From Candidatus Spyradosoma merdigallinarum (GTDB lineage Bacteria > Verrucomicrobiota > Verrucomicrobiia > Opitutales > UBA953): a DNA stretch of 14,375 nt. Position numbers and translations under genes: made by a program. Position 1 is the stretch's first letter; each line of letters begins with the position of its first letter. Shown here piece after piece: positions 1 through 6,241 of the stretch. The DNA lies in the NCBI GenBank assembly GCA_018713755.1, contig DVOG01000144.1:1-14375 (forward strand), in the 5' to 3' direction. Under the pieces are notes generated by a model, which was not told where the DNA came from, did not search any database, and saw only the letters and a program-made list of their open reading frames with translations.

Positions 1-270
1 CAGCGAGAACACGGGAACGTCGCTGCCGGGCGGCGTGAGCTCCAGCGCGAGGTCGGACACCGTGAGCAGCATCGTCACGATGACGAGCATCGACGTCGTC
101 CAAATCGGGAACGGCTCAAGAATCCAAAACAACGCAGCAAGGACGAAGATCGCGATGACGCGGATTTCGACGGCGCTGAGCACGACGCCGAATGATTCAT
201 ACGGCAAGAACAGGCATCCGGCGGCAATCGCCAGCGCCGTCAGCGCTTTCAAGGCTTTGACTTTGGTCAT
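1..270 (-). CDS. DASS/SLC13-type anion:sodium symporter, N-terminal part (cut by window edge)
   Basis: Only the first 90 codons are in the window; the reading frame is open to base 1. The ATG is at 270. Two hydrophobic stretches are visible (about residues 7-20 and 33-50), then a third that starts around residue 58. The phrase FWILEPFPIWTTSMLVIV matches the N-terminal signature of divalent anion:Na+ symporters (a W-x-x-E-P-x-P-x-x-x-T-S pattern), which import dicarboxylates, sulfate or related anions across the inner membrane. The substrate cannot be read from this fragment. A terminator (326-371) separates it from the upstream lipoprotein gene, so it should have its own promoter in the 55 bases after that hairpin; I see no clear promoter there. 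An alternative is another ion-transporter-superfamily permease (ArsB/NhaD-like). Confidence 0.7.
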   Translation of the reverse strand, partial: MTKVKALKALTALAIAAGCLFLPYESFGVVLSAVEIRVIAIFVLAALFWILEPFPIWTTSMLVIVTMLLTVSDLALELTPPGSDVPVFSL

Positions 271-325
271 ATCTTTCAGAAATGAAAAAAGAAAAAATCG
301 ACGGGAACAGCGCCTTCCCGCCAGA

Positions 326-371
326 AAAAAAGCCGTTCCCCGGCGGATTTTTCCGAAGGGGAACGGTTTTT
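326..371 (-). terminator. Bidirectional rho-independent terminator built from two inverted signature motifs
   Basis: The perfect 9-bp stem CCGTTCCCC (333-341) / GGGGAACGG (358-366) has a 16-base loop. It is flanked by an A run on the left (325-331) and a T run on the right (367-371), so it can stop transcription from both sides. On the minus strand it ends the unit that finishes with the small lipoprotein (stop at 391). Each arm contains one copy of the window-wide GGGAACG motif. Confidence 0.85.
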
Positions 372-390
372 CCCGAGAACGAACCCGGAT

Positions 391-564
391 TCAGCGGTTT
401 TCCGGGACGACGGAGCCCATGCCCGGCATGCCCGTTTCCCAGTCTTTCGGACCGCCGGTTCCGGAAAGCCCGGAATCCGTCGGGCGAGCCGTTTCCACGC
501 AAGAGGCGAAAAGCAGCGCGAAAAGCGAAAGGAGAAAAACTTTCCCGAAGAAATGCAGCTTCAT
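391..564 (-). CDS. Small lipoprotein, 57 aa, function unknown
   Basis: This is an ATG-to-TGA frame of 57 codons. It has a typical lipoprotein leader: the basic start MKLHFFGK, a hydrophobic core VFLLSLFALL, and the lipobox FASC with the lipidated Cys at residue 22. The mature part is only 36 residues, rich in Gly, Pro and Thr (GTGGPKDWETGMPGMG). The start lies 7 bases after the stop of the upstream coiled-coil gene, with no Shine-Dalgarno, so translation is probably coupled. A strong terminator follows 20 bases downstream. The protein should be anchored in the inner or outer membrane by its lipid. I do not recognise a family. The gene is easy to miss because of its size, but leader, coupling and terminator together make it convincing. 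Confidence 0.75.
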   Translation of the reverse strand: MKLHFFGKVFLLSLFALLFASCVETARPTDSGLSGTGGPKDWETGMPGMGSVVPENR

Positions 565-571
565 CGGCGGA

Positions 572-1480
572 TTATTTCGCTTTCTTGATCAGCGCCGGAA
601 TCACCTTGACGTACGTGCCGTCCGCGAGCTTGCCGATTTGCGCGCCGGGAACGAGCGCGAGCGTCGATTTGCTCGTGCGGGACTCCGTGATGCGGGCCTC
701 GGCGACGCGTTCGCCGTCCACTTCAAGCACGACCTGCGAGCCGGGAACGATCAGCGGATTTTCCGAGCCGACGCCGACGACGAGCTGACCGCGAGCATGG
801 TCGAGCAGCACGACGCGGGAAAGCACGTATTCCGGTTCGAATTCGACGACGACGCCGCCTTCCGCTTTCGCGTAAAGGTCAACCGGGAATTCCGACGGAA
901 CGGCCTCGCCGCGCTGGATCACCCAATTGCGGAAACGCGCGTAGCGCTGTCCCGCGGAGACTTTCGTCTTCTGCAGTTCTTCGATTTCGGCGAGCTTCTG
1001 GTCGTATTCTTCTTTGGAATACATGTTGCTCTTTTCTTCCGTCAGCTGAGCGACGCGCTCTTTTTCGGAACGGAGCTGGCTTTCGAGGTCGCTGACTTTC
1101 CCGTTGAGGTCGCTGACTTCGGCGGAAAGCGCTTCCTTGTCGCGCGTAAGCTGATTCGCCTCTTCCGTCTTGGTGTCGAGATCCGCTTTCAGACCGTCAA
1201 TCTCGTCGTTTTTCTGAGCGATCGTGTTCTTCTGGGAAGCGATCGTCTTTTCGTTGCGTTCCTTCGTGTCGCGCAAATCGAAAACTTCTTCGGCGACCGC
1301 GTTCGTGCGTTCGACGCGATCCCGCAGCGTAGTGGTGTTCACGTTGCGCACCTGGTCAAGCGGCTTCGTCTTCACGAAGGCGTTTTCCATTTCGCCTCGA
1401 ATCATGAAAAACAGCGCGATGGCGCCGGCGGCGGCGAGAACGGCGACGATGCGCAGCACGAGAGAAACTTTTTTGTTCAT
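572..1480 (-). CDS. Membrane-anchored periplasmic coiled-coil protein, 302 aa
   Basis: An N-terminal transmembrane anchor (residues about 5-27, preceded by MNKK) is followed by a long charged helical segment (about 50-165). That segment has heptad-like Leu/Ile spacing and many E, K, Q and D residues (for example LTRDKEALSAEVSDL), typical of a coiled coil. The C-terminal 110 residues are different: beta-rich, with Gly/Val patterns such as QLVVGVGSENPLIVPGSQVVLEVDG. This suggests a small globular domain held off the membrane by the coiled coil. It starts 11 bases after the pgi stop and ends 7 bases before the lipoprotein start, so it belongs to the same transcript. I do not recognise the family; a structural or envelope-spanning scaffold role is inference only. 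Confidence 0.8.
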   Translation of the reverse strand: MNKKVSLVLRIVAVLAAAGAIALFFMIRGEMENAFVKTKPLDQVRNVNTTTLRDRVERTNAVAEEVFDLRDTKERNEKTIASQKNTIAQKNDEIDGLKADLDTKTEEANQLTRDKEALSAEVSDLNGKVSDLESQLRSEKERVAQLTEEKSNMYSKEEYDQKLAEIEELQKTKVSAGQRYARFRNWVIQRGEAVPSEFPVDLYAKAEGGVVVEFEPEYVLSRVVLLDHARGQLVVGVGSENPLIVPGSQVVLEVDGERVAEARITESRTSKSTLALVPGAQIGKLADGTYVKVIPALIKKAK

Positions 1481-1491
1481 CGTAAACGGGG

Positions 1492-3072
1492 TTAATTTTT
1501 ATAACTGAAAGCGGAGTTGCAATACGGGGTTTCGGTCTGCCGCTGAATGCGTTTTGAGGGACTCAGCGCCAGATGTTGGCAAAGTTTAAATACTAATTCG
1601 GGATCCGTTTCAAGCCCTAATTTCTCGGAAAGCGCTTCCGCCGTGAATTTTTCCGGCGCGTTCGCCTTCAGGAATTCCGCGATGCGGACCTGCAGTTTAA
1701 GGATGCCCGCCGCCGCCTTTTTCCCGGCTTCGACGCCCGGCTGGTGATACGCGTTGATGCCGATGAACGAAGCGTAGAAACCGACGGCGCGCTCGAACAG
1801 CGCGATCAGCGCGCCCACGCTCCGCGGCGACACTTCGTCGACGGTCAGCGTCACGGACGCGCGCCCTTTTTCCGTCAGCGCCTCGCGCGTTCCGAGCAGG
1901 AACCCTTCGAGATAATCGCCCGCGGAAACGCCCGGCTCGACCTCGACGCTTTCGCCTTCGCGATCCCGCAGCACTTCGATGAACGTCGCGAAGAAATTGG
2001 GAACGCCTTCGCGGAGCTGCTGGATATACGCGTGCTGGTCGGTCGAGCCCTTGTTCCCGTAAACGGAAATGCCCTGATTGACGACGTTCCCGGCAAGGTC
2101 TTTCTCCTTGCCGAGCGATTCCATGATCAGCTGCTGCAGGTAGCGCGCGAAAAGAATCAGGCGGTCTTTGTAAGGAAGAATCACCATGTCCTTCGAGCCT
2201 TTGCCGTCCGTCAGAAAATACCAGGAAAGCGCCAGAAGCGCGGACGGATTTTCCGTCGCTTCGCGGGAACGCGTCTGCGCGTCCATCGCGGCCGCTCCCG
2301 CGAGCAGTTCCCGAACGTCGATGCCCTGCAGCGCGGCGGGCAGCAGCCCGACTGCCGCCGTCTCGCTCGTTCTGCCGCCGACCCAGTCCCACATCGGGAA
2401 GCGTTCGAGGAAGCCGCGCGCCTCAGCCGTCTTGTCGAGCTGCGATCCCGCGCCCGTCACGGCAACGGCGTGCTTCGCGAAATCGAGCCCCGCCGCCGCG
2501 TACTGCGCTTCGGTTTCGATCATCGCGTTGCGCGGCTCCGGCGTGCTGCCGGATTTCGACGTCACGACGCAAAGCGTTTCGCCGAGCTTGCCTTTCAGCT
2601 CCGCGAAAACGACGTCGAAGCCGTCCGCGTCCGTGTTGTCGAGGAAAAAGACTTTCATCTTGTCGCGGCCGGGCATGCCCAGCGCGGAAGAGACGAACTG
2701 CGGGCCGAGCGCGCTCCCGCCGATGCCGATGCAGAGCAAATTCTTGAACGCGCCGGCGCTCCCGCGGATTTCCCCCGCATGGATTTTTTTCGCGAAAGCC
2801 TCGATGCGGTCGAGCGTTCCCGCGATTTCCGCCGTCAGCTCCGGCGTCGGCGCGAGCTCAGGCGCGCGCAGCCAGTAGTGCCCGACCATGCGGTTTTCGT
2901 CGGGATTGGCGATCGCGCCTTTTTCGAGCTTCTCCATCGCGTCGAACGCCGCGGACAGCATCGGTTCCGCCGCGGCGACGTAGCCGGCGGGGAAACCGAC
3001 GCGGCTCAAATCGATGGAAAAATTCAGCGCGTCGAACGCGAAAAAGTTCCGTTTGAAATTCTCCCAGCTCAT
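1492..3072 (-). CDS. pgi: Glucose-6-phosphate isomerase, 526 aa
   Basis: Interconverts glucose 6-phosphate and fructose 6-phosphate in the cytoplasm (glycolysis, gluconeogenesis and sugar-nucleotide supply). The phosphosugar-binding signatures are present: CIGIGGSALGP (114-124) and VTSKSGSTPEP (170-180). The expected catalytic residues are E318 (MESLGK), H347 (GSTDQHAY) and K451 (HQPGVEAGK). Length and the helical segment after about residue 460 fit the cyanobacterial/PVC-type enzymes. The last 20 or so residues (KRIQRQTETPYCNSAFSYKN) look like an extra unconserved tail. The frame is open a further 66 codons upstream, but that part is Arg/Pro-rich shadow of secG. The chosen ATG (3072) has GGAAAGG 8 bases before it and starts the conserved protein. 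secG ends 22 bases upstream. Confidence 0.96.
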   Translation of the reverse strand: MSWENFKRNFFAFDALNFSIDLSRVGFPAGYVAAAEPMLSAAFDAMEKLEKGAIANPDENRMVGHYWLRAPELAPTPELTAEIAGTLDRIEAFAKKIHAGEIRGSAGAFKNLLCIGIGGSALGPQFVSSALGMPGRDKMKVFFLDNTDADGFDVVFAELKGKLGETLCVVTSKSGSTPEPRNAMIETEAQYAAAGLDFAKHAVAVTGAGSQLDKTAEARGFLERFPMWDWVGGRTSETAAVGLLPAALQGIDVRELLAGAAAMDAQTRSREATENPSALLALSWYFLTDGKGSKDMVILPYKDRLILFARYLQQLIMESLGKEKDLAGNVVNQGISVYGNKGSTDQHAYIQQLREGVPNFFATFIEVLRDREGESVEVEPGVSAGDYLEGFLLGTREALTEKGRASVTLTVDEVSPRSVGALIALFERAVGFYASFIGINAYHQPGVEAGKKAAAGILKLQVRIAEFLKANAPEKFTAEALSEKLGLETDPELVFKLCQHLALSPSKRIQRQTETPYCNSAFSYKN

Positions 3073-3094
3073 CTCGTCTGCCTTTCCGAAAAAA

Positions 3095-3544
3095 TCATTT
3101 CGCGGGAGCATTCCCCGCAAGCGCTTCCGCCGAGGATTCCTGAGCGGGAGCCGCGTCCGTCGCCGGGGTTCCGGCGGGCGCCTGCTCCGCGGGAACGATC
3201 GCCGACGCGGGAACGCCGGCGGGCTCCGCCGCGGCTTCCGGCGCCGTCTGCGCGGGAGCGGCCTCCTCAAGCTTCAGTCCTTCGCCTTCTCCTTGGTCTT
3301 TCGAACCGAGAAACGCGAGGTAAAGCGCCGCGCACAGGATGAAGAACCCGGCGATGAAAATCACCGTCGCCTTGGAAAGCACGCCCGCCGCTTCGCCGCC
3401 GAAAACGCTTTCCGACGTCGCGCCGCCGAGCGCCGAGCCCATGCCGGCGTTCGCGCTCGGCTTCTGCATCAACACGAAGAGAACGACCAGCACGCAGACG
3501 AAAGCGAGCACGGTCAGCGCACCGTAAATAAGAATACTGCTCAT
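3095..3544 (-). CDS. secG: SecG, preprotein translocase subunit, with long C-terminal tail
   Basis: Auxiliary subunit of the SecYEG inner-membrane channel. It has two membrane helices (about 3-26 and 58-80) separated by the family loop. That loop includes LMQKPSANAGMGSALGG and the following FGG segment, which are hallmark SecG positions. Total length is 149 residues; typical SecG proteins are about 75-115. The excess is a low-complexity Ala/Pro/Glu tail (about 84-149), likely disordered. The gene lies 22 bases before pgi and 88 bases after the DUF456 gene. There is no clear Shine-Dalgarno before the ATG. Confidence 0.92.
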   Translation of the reverse strand: MSSILIYGALTVLAFVCVLVVLFVLMQKPSANAGMGSALGGATSESVFGGEAAGVLSKATVIFIAGFFILCAALYLAFLGSKDQGEGEGLKLEEAAPAQTAPEAAAEPAGVPASAIVPAEQAPAGTPATDAAPAQESSAEALAGNAPAK

Positions 3545-3632
3545 AAATGCTGCAAAGGAAAGCCGGTATTAAACGCGCGGCGAGCACGCCATGCAAGCGC
3601 GGAATGCGTTCCCGCGCGGAAAAACGCCCGCC

Positions 3633-4166
3633 TCAGAGCAAATCCGCGAGCGTCGCCGCCAGCATCCACGCGAAAACTCCCGTGCAGTAAAGCAGCTTGA
3701 CGGCCGTCGCCGCCAGCGCGCCGATCAGCGTGCCCCAGCCGGCGCGCGCGCCTTCCCGCCACCCGCGCCCGCCGAGAAGCTCTCCGACAAGCGCCCCGAC
3801 GATCGGTCCGACGGCCAGCCCGATCAGCATCCCGATGAAACCGCCCAGCGGCGAAAAAACGACGGGACCGGCGATCGCGCCGACAAGCGCGCCGATCCCG
3901 CCGCGCCAAGTCGCGCCGAATTTCGCCGCGCCCCACCAGCTCGAAAGAAAATCGAACGCCAGCGCAAGCAGCGCGAGAATGCCGCTCGCGACGAGCGTTC
4001 CCGCGCCGATGAACGGCAGCGCCTCTTCCGGCGGCGCTTTCGAAAACGCGAAGTAGACGAACGGACCCGCCCACGCGACGATCGGCCCCGGCAGACCCGG
4101 AAGAAACACGAAGGCGCAGCCGAGCAGAATCAGGACGAACGCGACGGAAATCAAAGCGGCTTCCAT
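3633..4166 (-). CDS. DUF456 family membrane protein, 177 aa
   Basis: A very hydrophobic protein with repeated Gly-rich helices: ISVAFVLILLGCAFVFLPGLPG near the start, and GGFIGMLIGLAVGPIVGALVGELL further on. The LPGLPG turn after the first helix and the small-residue-rich later helices match the DUF456 family. These are short inner-membrane proteins of unknown function found in many bacteria. I chose ATG 4166 rather than an upstream in-frame ATG at 4232. It has the best Shine-Dalgarno in the window (GGAGGAG, 8 bases upstream), and the upstream extension overlaps the glycosidase gene without family similarity. It follows the glycosidase stop by 37 bases. Confidence 0.85.
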   Translation of the reverse strand: MEAALISVAFVLILLGCAFVFLPGLPGPIVAWAGPFVYFAFSKAPPEEALPFIGAGTLVASGILALLALAFDFLSSWWGAAKFGATWRGGIGALVGAIAGPVVFSPLGGFIGMLIGLAVGPIVGALVGELLGGRGWREGARAGWGTLIGALAATAVKLLYCTGVFAWMLAATLADLL

Positions 4167-4174
4167 TTCGTCTA

Positions 4175-4181
4175 CTCCTCC
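4175..4181 (-). promoter_or_regulatory. Strong Shine-Dalgarno GGAGGAG of the DUF456 gene
   Basis: This is the only near-perfect Shine-Dalgarno seen before any gene here. It lies 8 bases upstream of the ATG at 4166 and settles the start choice. Most other genes in the window have AT-rich or unremarkable leaders, which is common in Verrucomicrobiota and Bacteroidota. Confidence 0.75.
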
Positions 4182-4203
4182 GAAAAAAGCGTCGTTCCCG
4201 CGC

Positions 4204-5892
4204 TCAGCGCAGTTCCCGCGAGGCGGCGTCAAGCAGCTCCGTCGCGCGGAGCGTCTGCGCCTCGTGCGCGTTCCCGCCGCCGTTTTCGACGGTGAACGTC
4301 TCCGCCAGATACGCGTCCAGGCGCGCGACGGCGTCTTTCAGCGCCGGCGCCGCGTCCGCCCGCGCCGCGGCTTCGCGCAGGATGCGGATTTTTTCGAAAT
4401 CCTCCAAACCGTCGCGCAGCCGTTCCAGCCGCATCGAGCTGAGGTTTTCCGGATAAATCAGAAAACAGTCGCCCGCCGGCCAATTCCCGAACGCGGTCGT
4501 CTCGAAAGGATTTGCGTTCCAGGAATTGTAGGCCCAGCGCAGGAAGCCGTCGAAGCGGTTCGCCGCGGCGTAAAGGCCGAGCCAATGCGCCTCCGCGGGA
4601 GCGCTGTGCAGAAACGTGTTCGGCCGCGCCGGATGCACGCAGACGTAGAACGTCGTCTTTTTGCCCTCCGCGCGGCGCTTTTCCGCGAGCGCGGGAACGT
4701 CGCCGCCGGAATGCGTGAAAATCGGCGAAACGTCGTAAACGTGCGCGCTCATCTTCGTCGGATGATTGTTCGCGGAGACGATTTTCAGCTCCGGCGCGCA
4801 GCGCGCGAGAACTCTGCGGGCGGCGTCGAGCTGCGCGTCGGGGCGTTCGTCCATCGCGATGCAGGTTTTTTCCAGCCAGCCCTTCGCCTTCAGATGCTTT
4901 CTGAAATCGGTCAGAAACGCGCCCCAGACGGCATCGAAATCCGGCGAAGCGATGTCCATCGCCAGCGTTTTCCGCGTTCCCGTCGCTTCGTCGAAATAGC
5001 CGATTTTCATCGACCACGGGAGCATCGAGTAGCAGGAAATCTGTTCCGCGATGCCGATGTCGTTCATCATGAAGCCGACCCACGCGTCGAACGCGGAATA
5101 GTCGAATTTCCACGAGCCGTCCTTCGCCTTCGTCCATTTCACCATGGACTCCCAGTCGTCGAAGGTCTGATGACTCCACGGCTCTTCGATGATGGAACAC
5201 GTGACGGCTTTCTGCCCGAGGTCGCGCAGGCGCGTCATCGGCGGCACGAGCGCCTTGAAATGCGCCTCGGACCACAGCGGCGTTCCCGTCCAGCGGGCGA
5301 CGGCCTGCGGGTGCTGCCACAAATCGAGATGAATTTTCCGCCGCTCCGGCGGCGGGAGCGTCGCCGGAAGCACCCGCAAGCGCAGCGGCGCCGTTTTCTT
5401 TCCGTCCGCGAAAACGGAAAACGAGCCCGCATAGAGTCCGGGAGCGGCGTCGCGCGGAATTTCGACGGAAACGAGGAACTCGCTCAGCGTTCCCGCCGGC
5501 ACGGAAACCGGCGTTCCCGCGGGATCGACGATGTCCGCGAACAGCTCTCCTCCGCGCCCGACGGCCCAGCGCACGGGCGAAACCTCGGCCTCGATTTTCC
5601 CGCCCTTCCCGTCGGAAAGCGCGATTTTCCCGGCGCAGCGGATTTTCCGCTCTTTTCCCCCGCTCCAAACGCCGAAGCGGAAATTCGCCGTTTCCCCGCG
5701 CCAAGCGGAAAGCGGCCGGGAAGACGGGCGGACGGCCTCCGGCGCGGCGGAATCGCGGGCGAATCGAGCGAACGGCTCAAGCGCGCGGAGCTGCGCGGGG
5801 CCGCGCGCGGCGGAATCGGAAGACTCCGCTCCCGCGACGGAAGAAACGAAGGAGAAAACCGCGGCGGCGGCAAGCAGGACGAGTTTTTTCAT
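4204..5892 (-). CDS. Secreted GH123/DUF4091-like glycoside hydrolase, 562 aa
   Basis: An N-terminal signal peptide (residues 1-22, MKKLVLLAAAAVFSF then SVAGA) is followed by a beta-sandwich-like region (about 60-178) ending in LRVLPATLPP, and then a TIM-barrel-like catalytic part. The adjacent acidic pair D348-E349 (CIAMDERPD) sits where GH123 enzymes carry the Asp-Glu pair used in substrate-assisted hydrolysis. GFLRWAYNSW (449-458), the PAGDCFLIYP segment (472-481) and the C-terminal MRLERLRDGLEDFE (487-500) are typical of DUF4091/GH123. Characterised GH123 members are beta-N-acetylgalactosaminidases, so an exported enzyme acting on GalNAc-containing glycans is plausible; the real substrate is not shown. 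It lies 40 bases after the small TM gene and 37 before the DUF456 gene. The frame is open upstream to 6312, but that part has no signal or family features. Confidence 0.88.
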   Translation of the reverse strand: MKKLVLLAAAAVFSFVSSVAGAESSDSAARGPAQLRALEPFARFARDSAAPEAVRPSSRPLSAWRGETANFRFGVWSGGKERKIRCAGKIALSDGKGGKIEAEVSPVRWAVGRGGELFADIVDPAGTPVSVPAGTLSEFLVSVEIPRDAAPGLYAGSFSVFADGKKTAPLRLRVLPATLPPPERRKIHLDLWQHPQAVARWTGTPLWSEAHFKALVPPMTRLRDLGQKAVTCSIIEEPWSHQTFDDWESMVKWTKAKDGSWKFDYSAFDAWVGFMMNDIGIAEQISCYSMLPWSMKIGYFDEATGTRKTLAMDIASPDFDAVWGAFLTDFRKHLKAKGWLEKTCIAMDERPDAQLDAARRVLARCAPELKIVSANNHPTKMSAHVYDVSPIFTHSGGDVPALAEKRRAEGKKTTFYVCVHPARPNTFLHSAPAEAHWLGLYAAANRFDGFLRWAYNSWNANPFETTAFGNWPAGDCFLIYPENLSSMRLERLRDGLEDFEKIRILREAAARADAAPALKDAVARLDAYLAETFTVENGGGNAHEAQTLRATELLDAASRELR

Positions 5893-5932
5893 AGGGCAAA
5901 AGAAAAAGGGGCAGAAGAAGAAATTCGGCAGT

Positions 5933-6208
5933 TCAGGAAGAAGGCGCGTTCCCGCCGCGGCGGACGCGGCTCGAGTAAAGCGGCTCCGTGTCCGGATTCG
6001 GCGCGATGAGCTGCGGCGGAAGCACGGAAGAGTCCGCGCGCGAAACGCCGCCGCGCGGGACGTCGGCTGGAACGGCGCCGGCGCCGCGCTCCGTCGACGA
6101 AAAAACGACGAAGAGAAAGAGAACCCAGAGCGTGAACGCGATCTGCAGTCCCCACGACAAAAGAAATCTCCGCGCCTTGTCGCGCAGGCTGATCTTTTTC
6201 TGTTCCAT
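5933..6208 (-). CDS. Small single-pass membrane protein, 91 aa
   Basis: A basic N-terminus (MEQKKISLRDKARR) is followed by one strong hydrophobic helix (about 16-38, LLSWGLQIAFTLWVLFLFVVF). The C-terminal half is polar and Pro/Arg-rich, with no recognisable domain, and is probably periplasmic by the positive-inside rule. The gene fits snugly between its neighbours (33 bases after the ligase-like gene, 40 bases before the glycosidase), which supports it being real and co-transcribed. I do not recognise the family. Confidence 0.65.
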   Translation of the reverse strand: MEQKKISLRDKARRFLLSWGLQIAFTLWVLFLFVVFSSTERGAGAVPADVPRGGVSRADSSVLPPQLIAPNPDTEPLYSSRVRRGGNAPSS

Positions 6209-6241
6209 CGGTAAAAAATCCGTTGCGGGTGGAGGCGCGCG

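Noticed and set aside
197..502. A 101-codon minus-strand frame overlapping the lipoprotein and transporter starts
   Set aside because: It crosses the terminator and overlaps two better frames (lipoprotein 391-564, transporter 1-270).
1744..6009. Plus-strand frames of 532 and 581 codons (1744-3342 and 4264-6009)
   Set aside because: They are antisense shadows of pgi/secG and of the GH123-like gene, with Arg-rich composition and no signal or motif.
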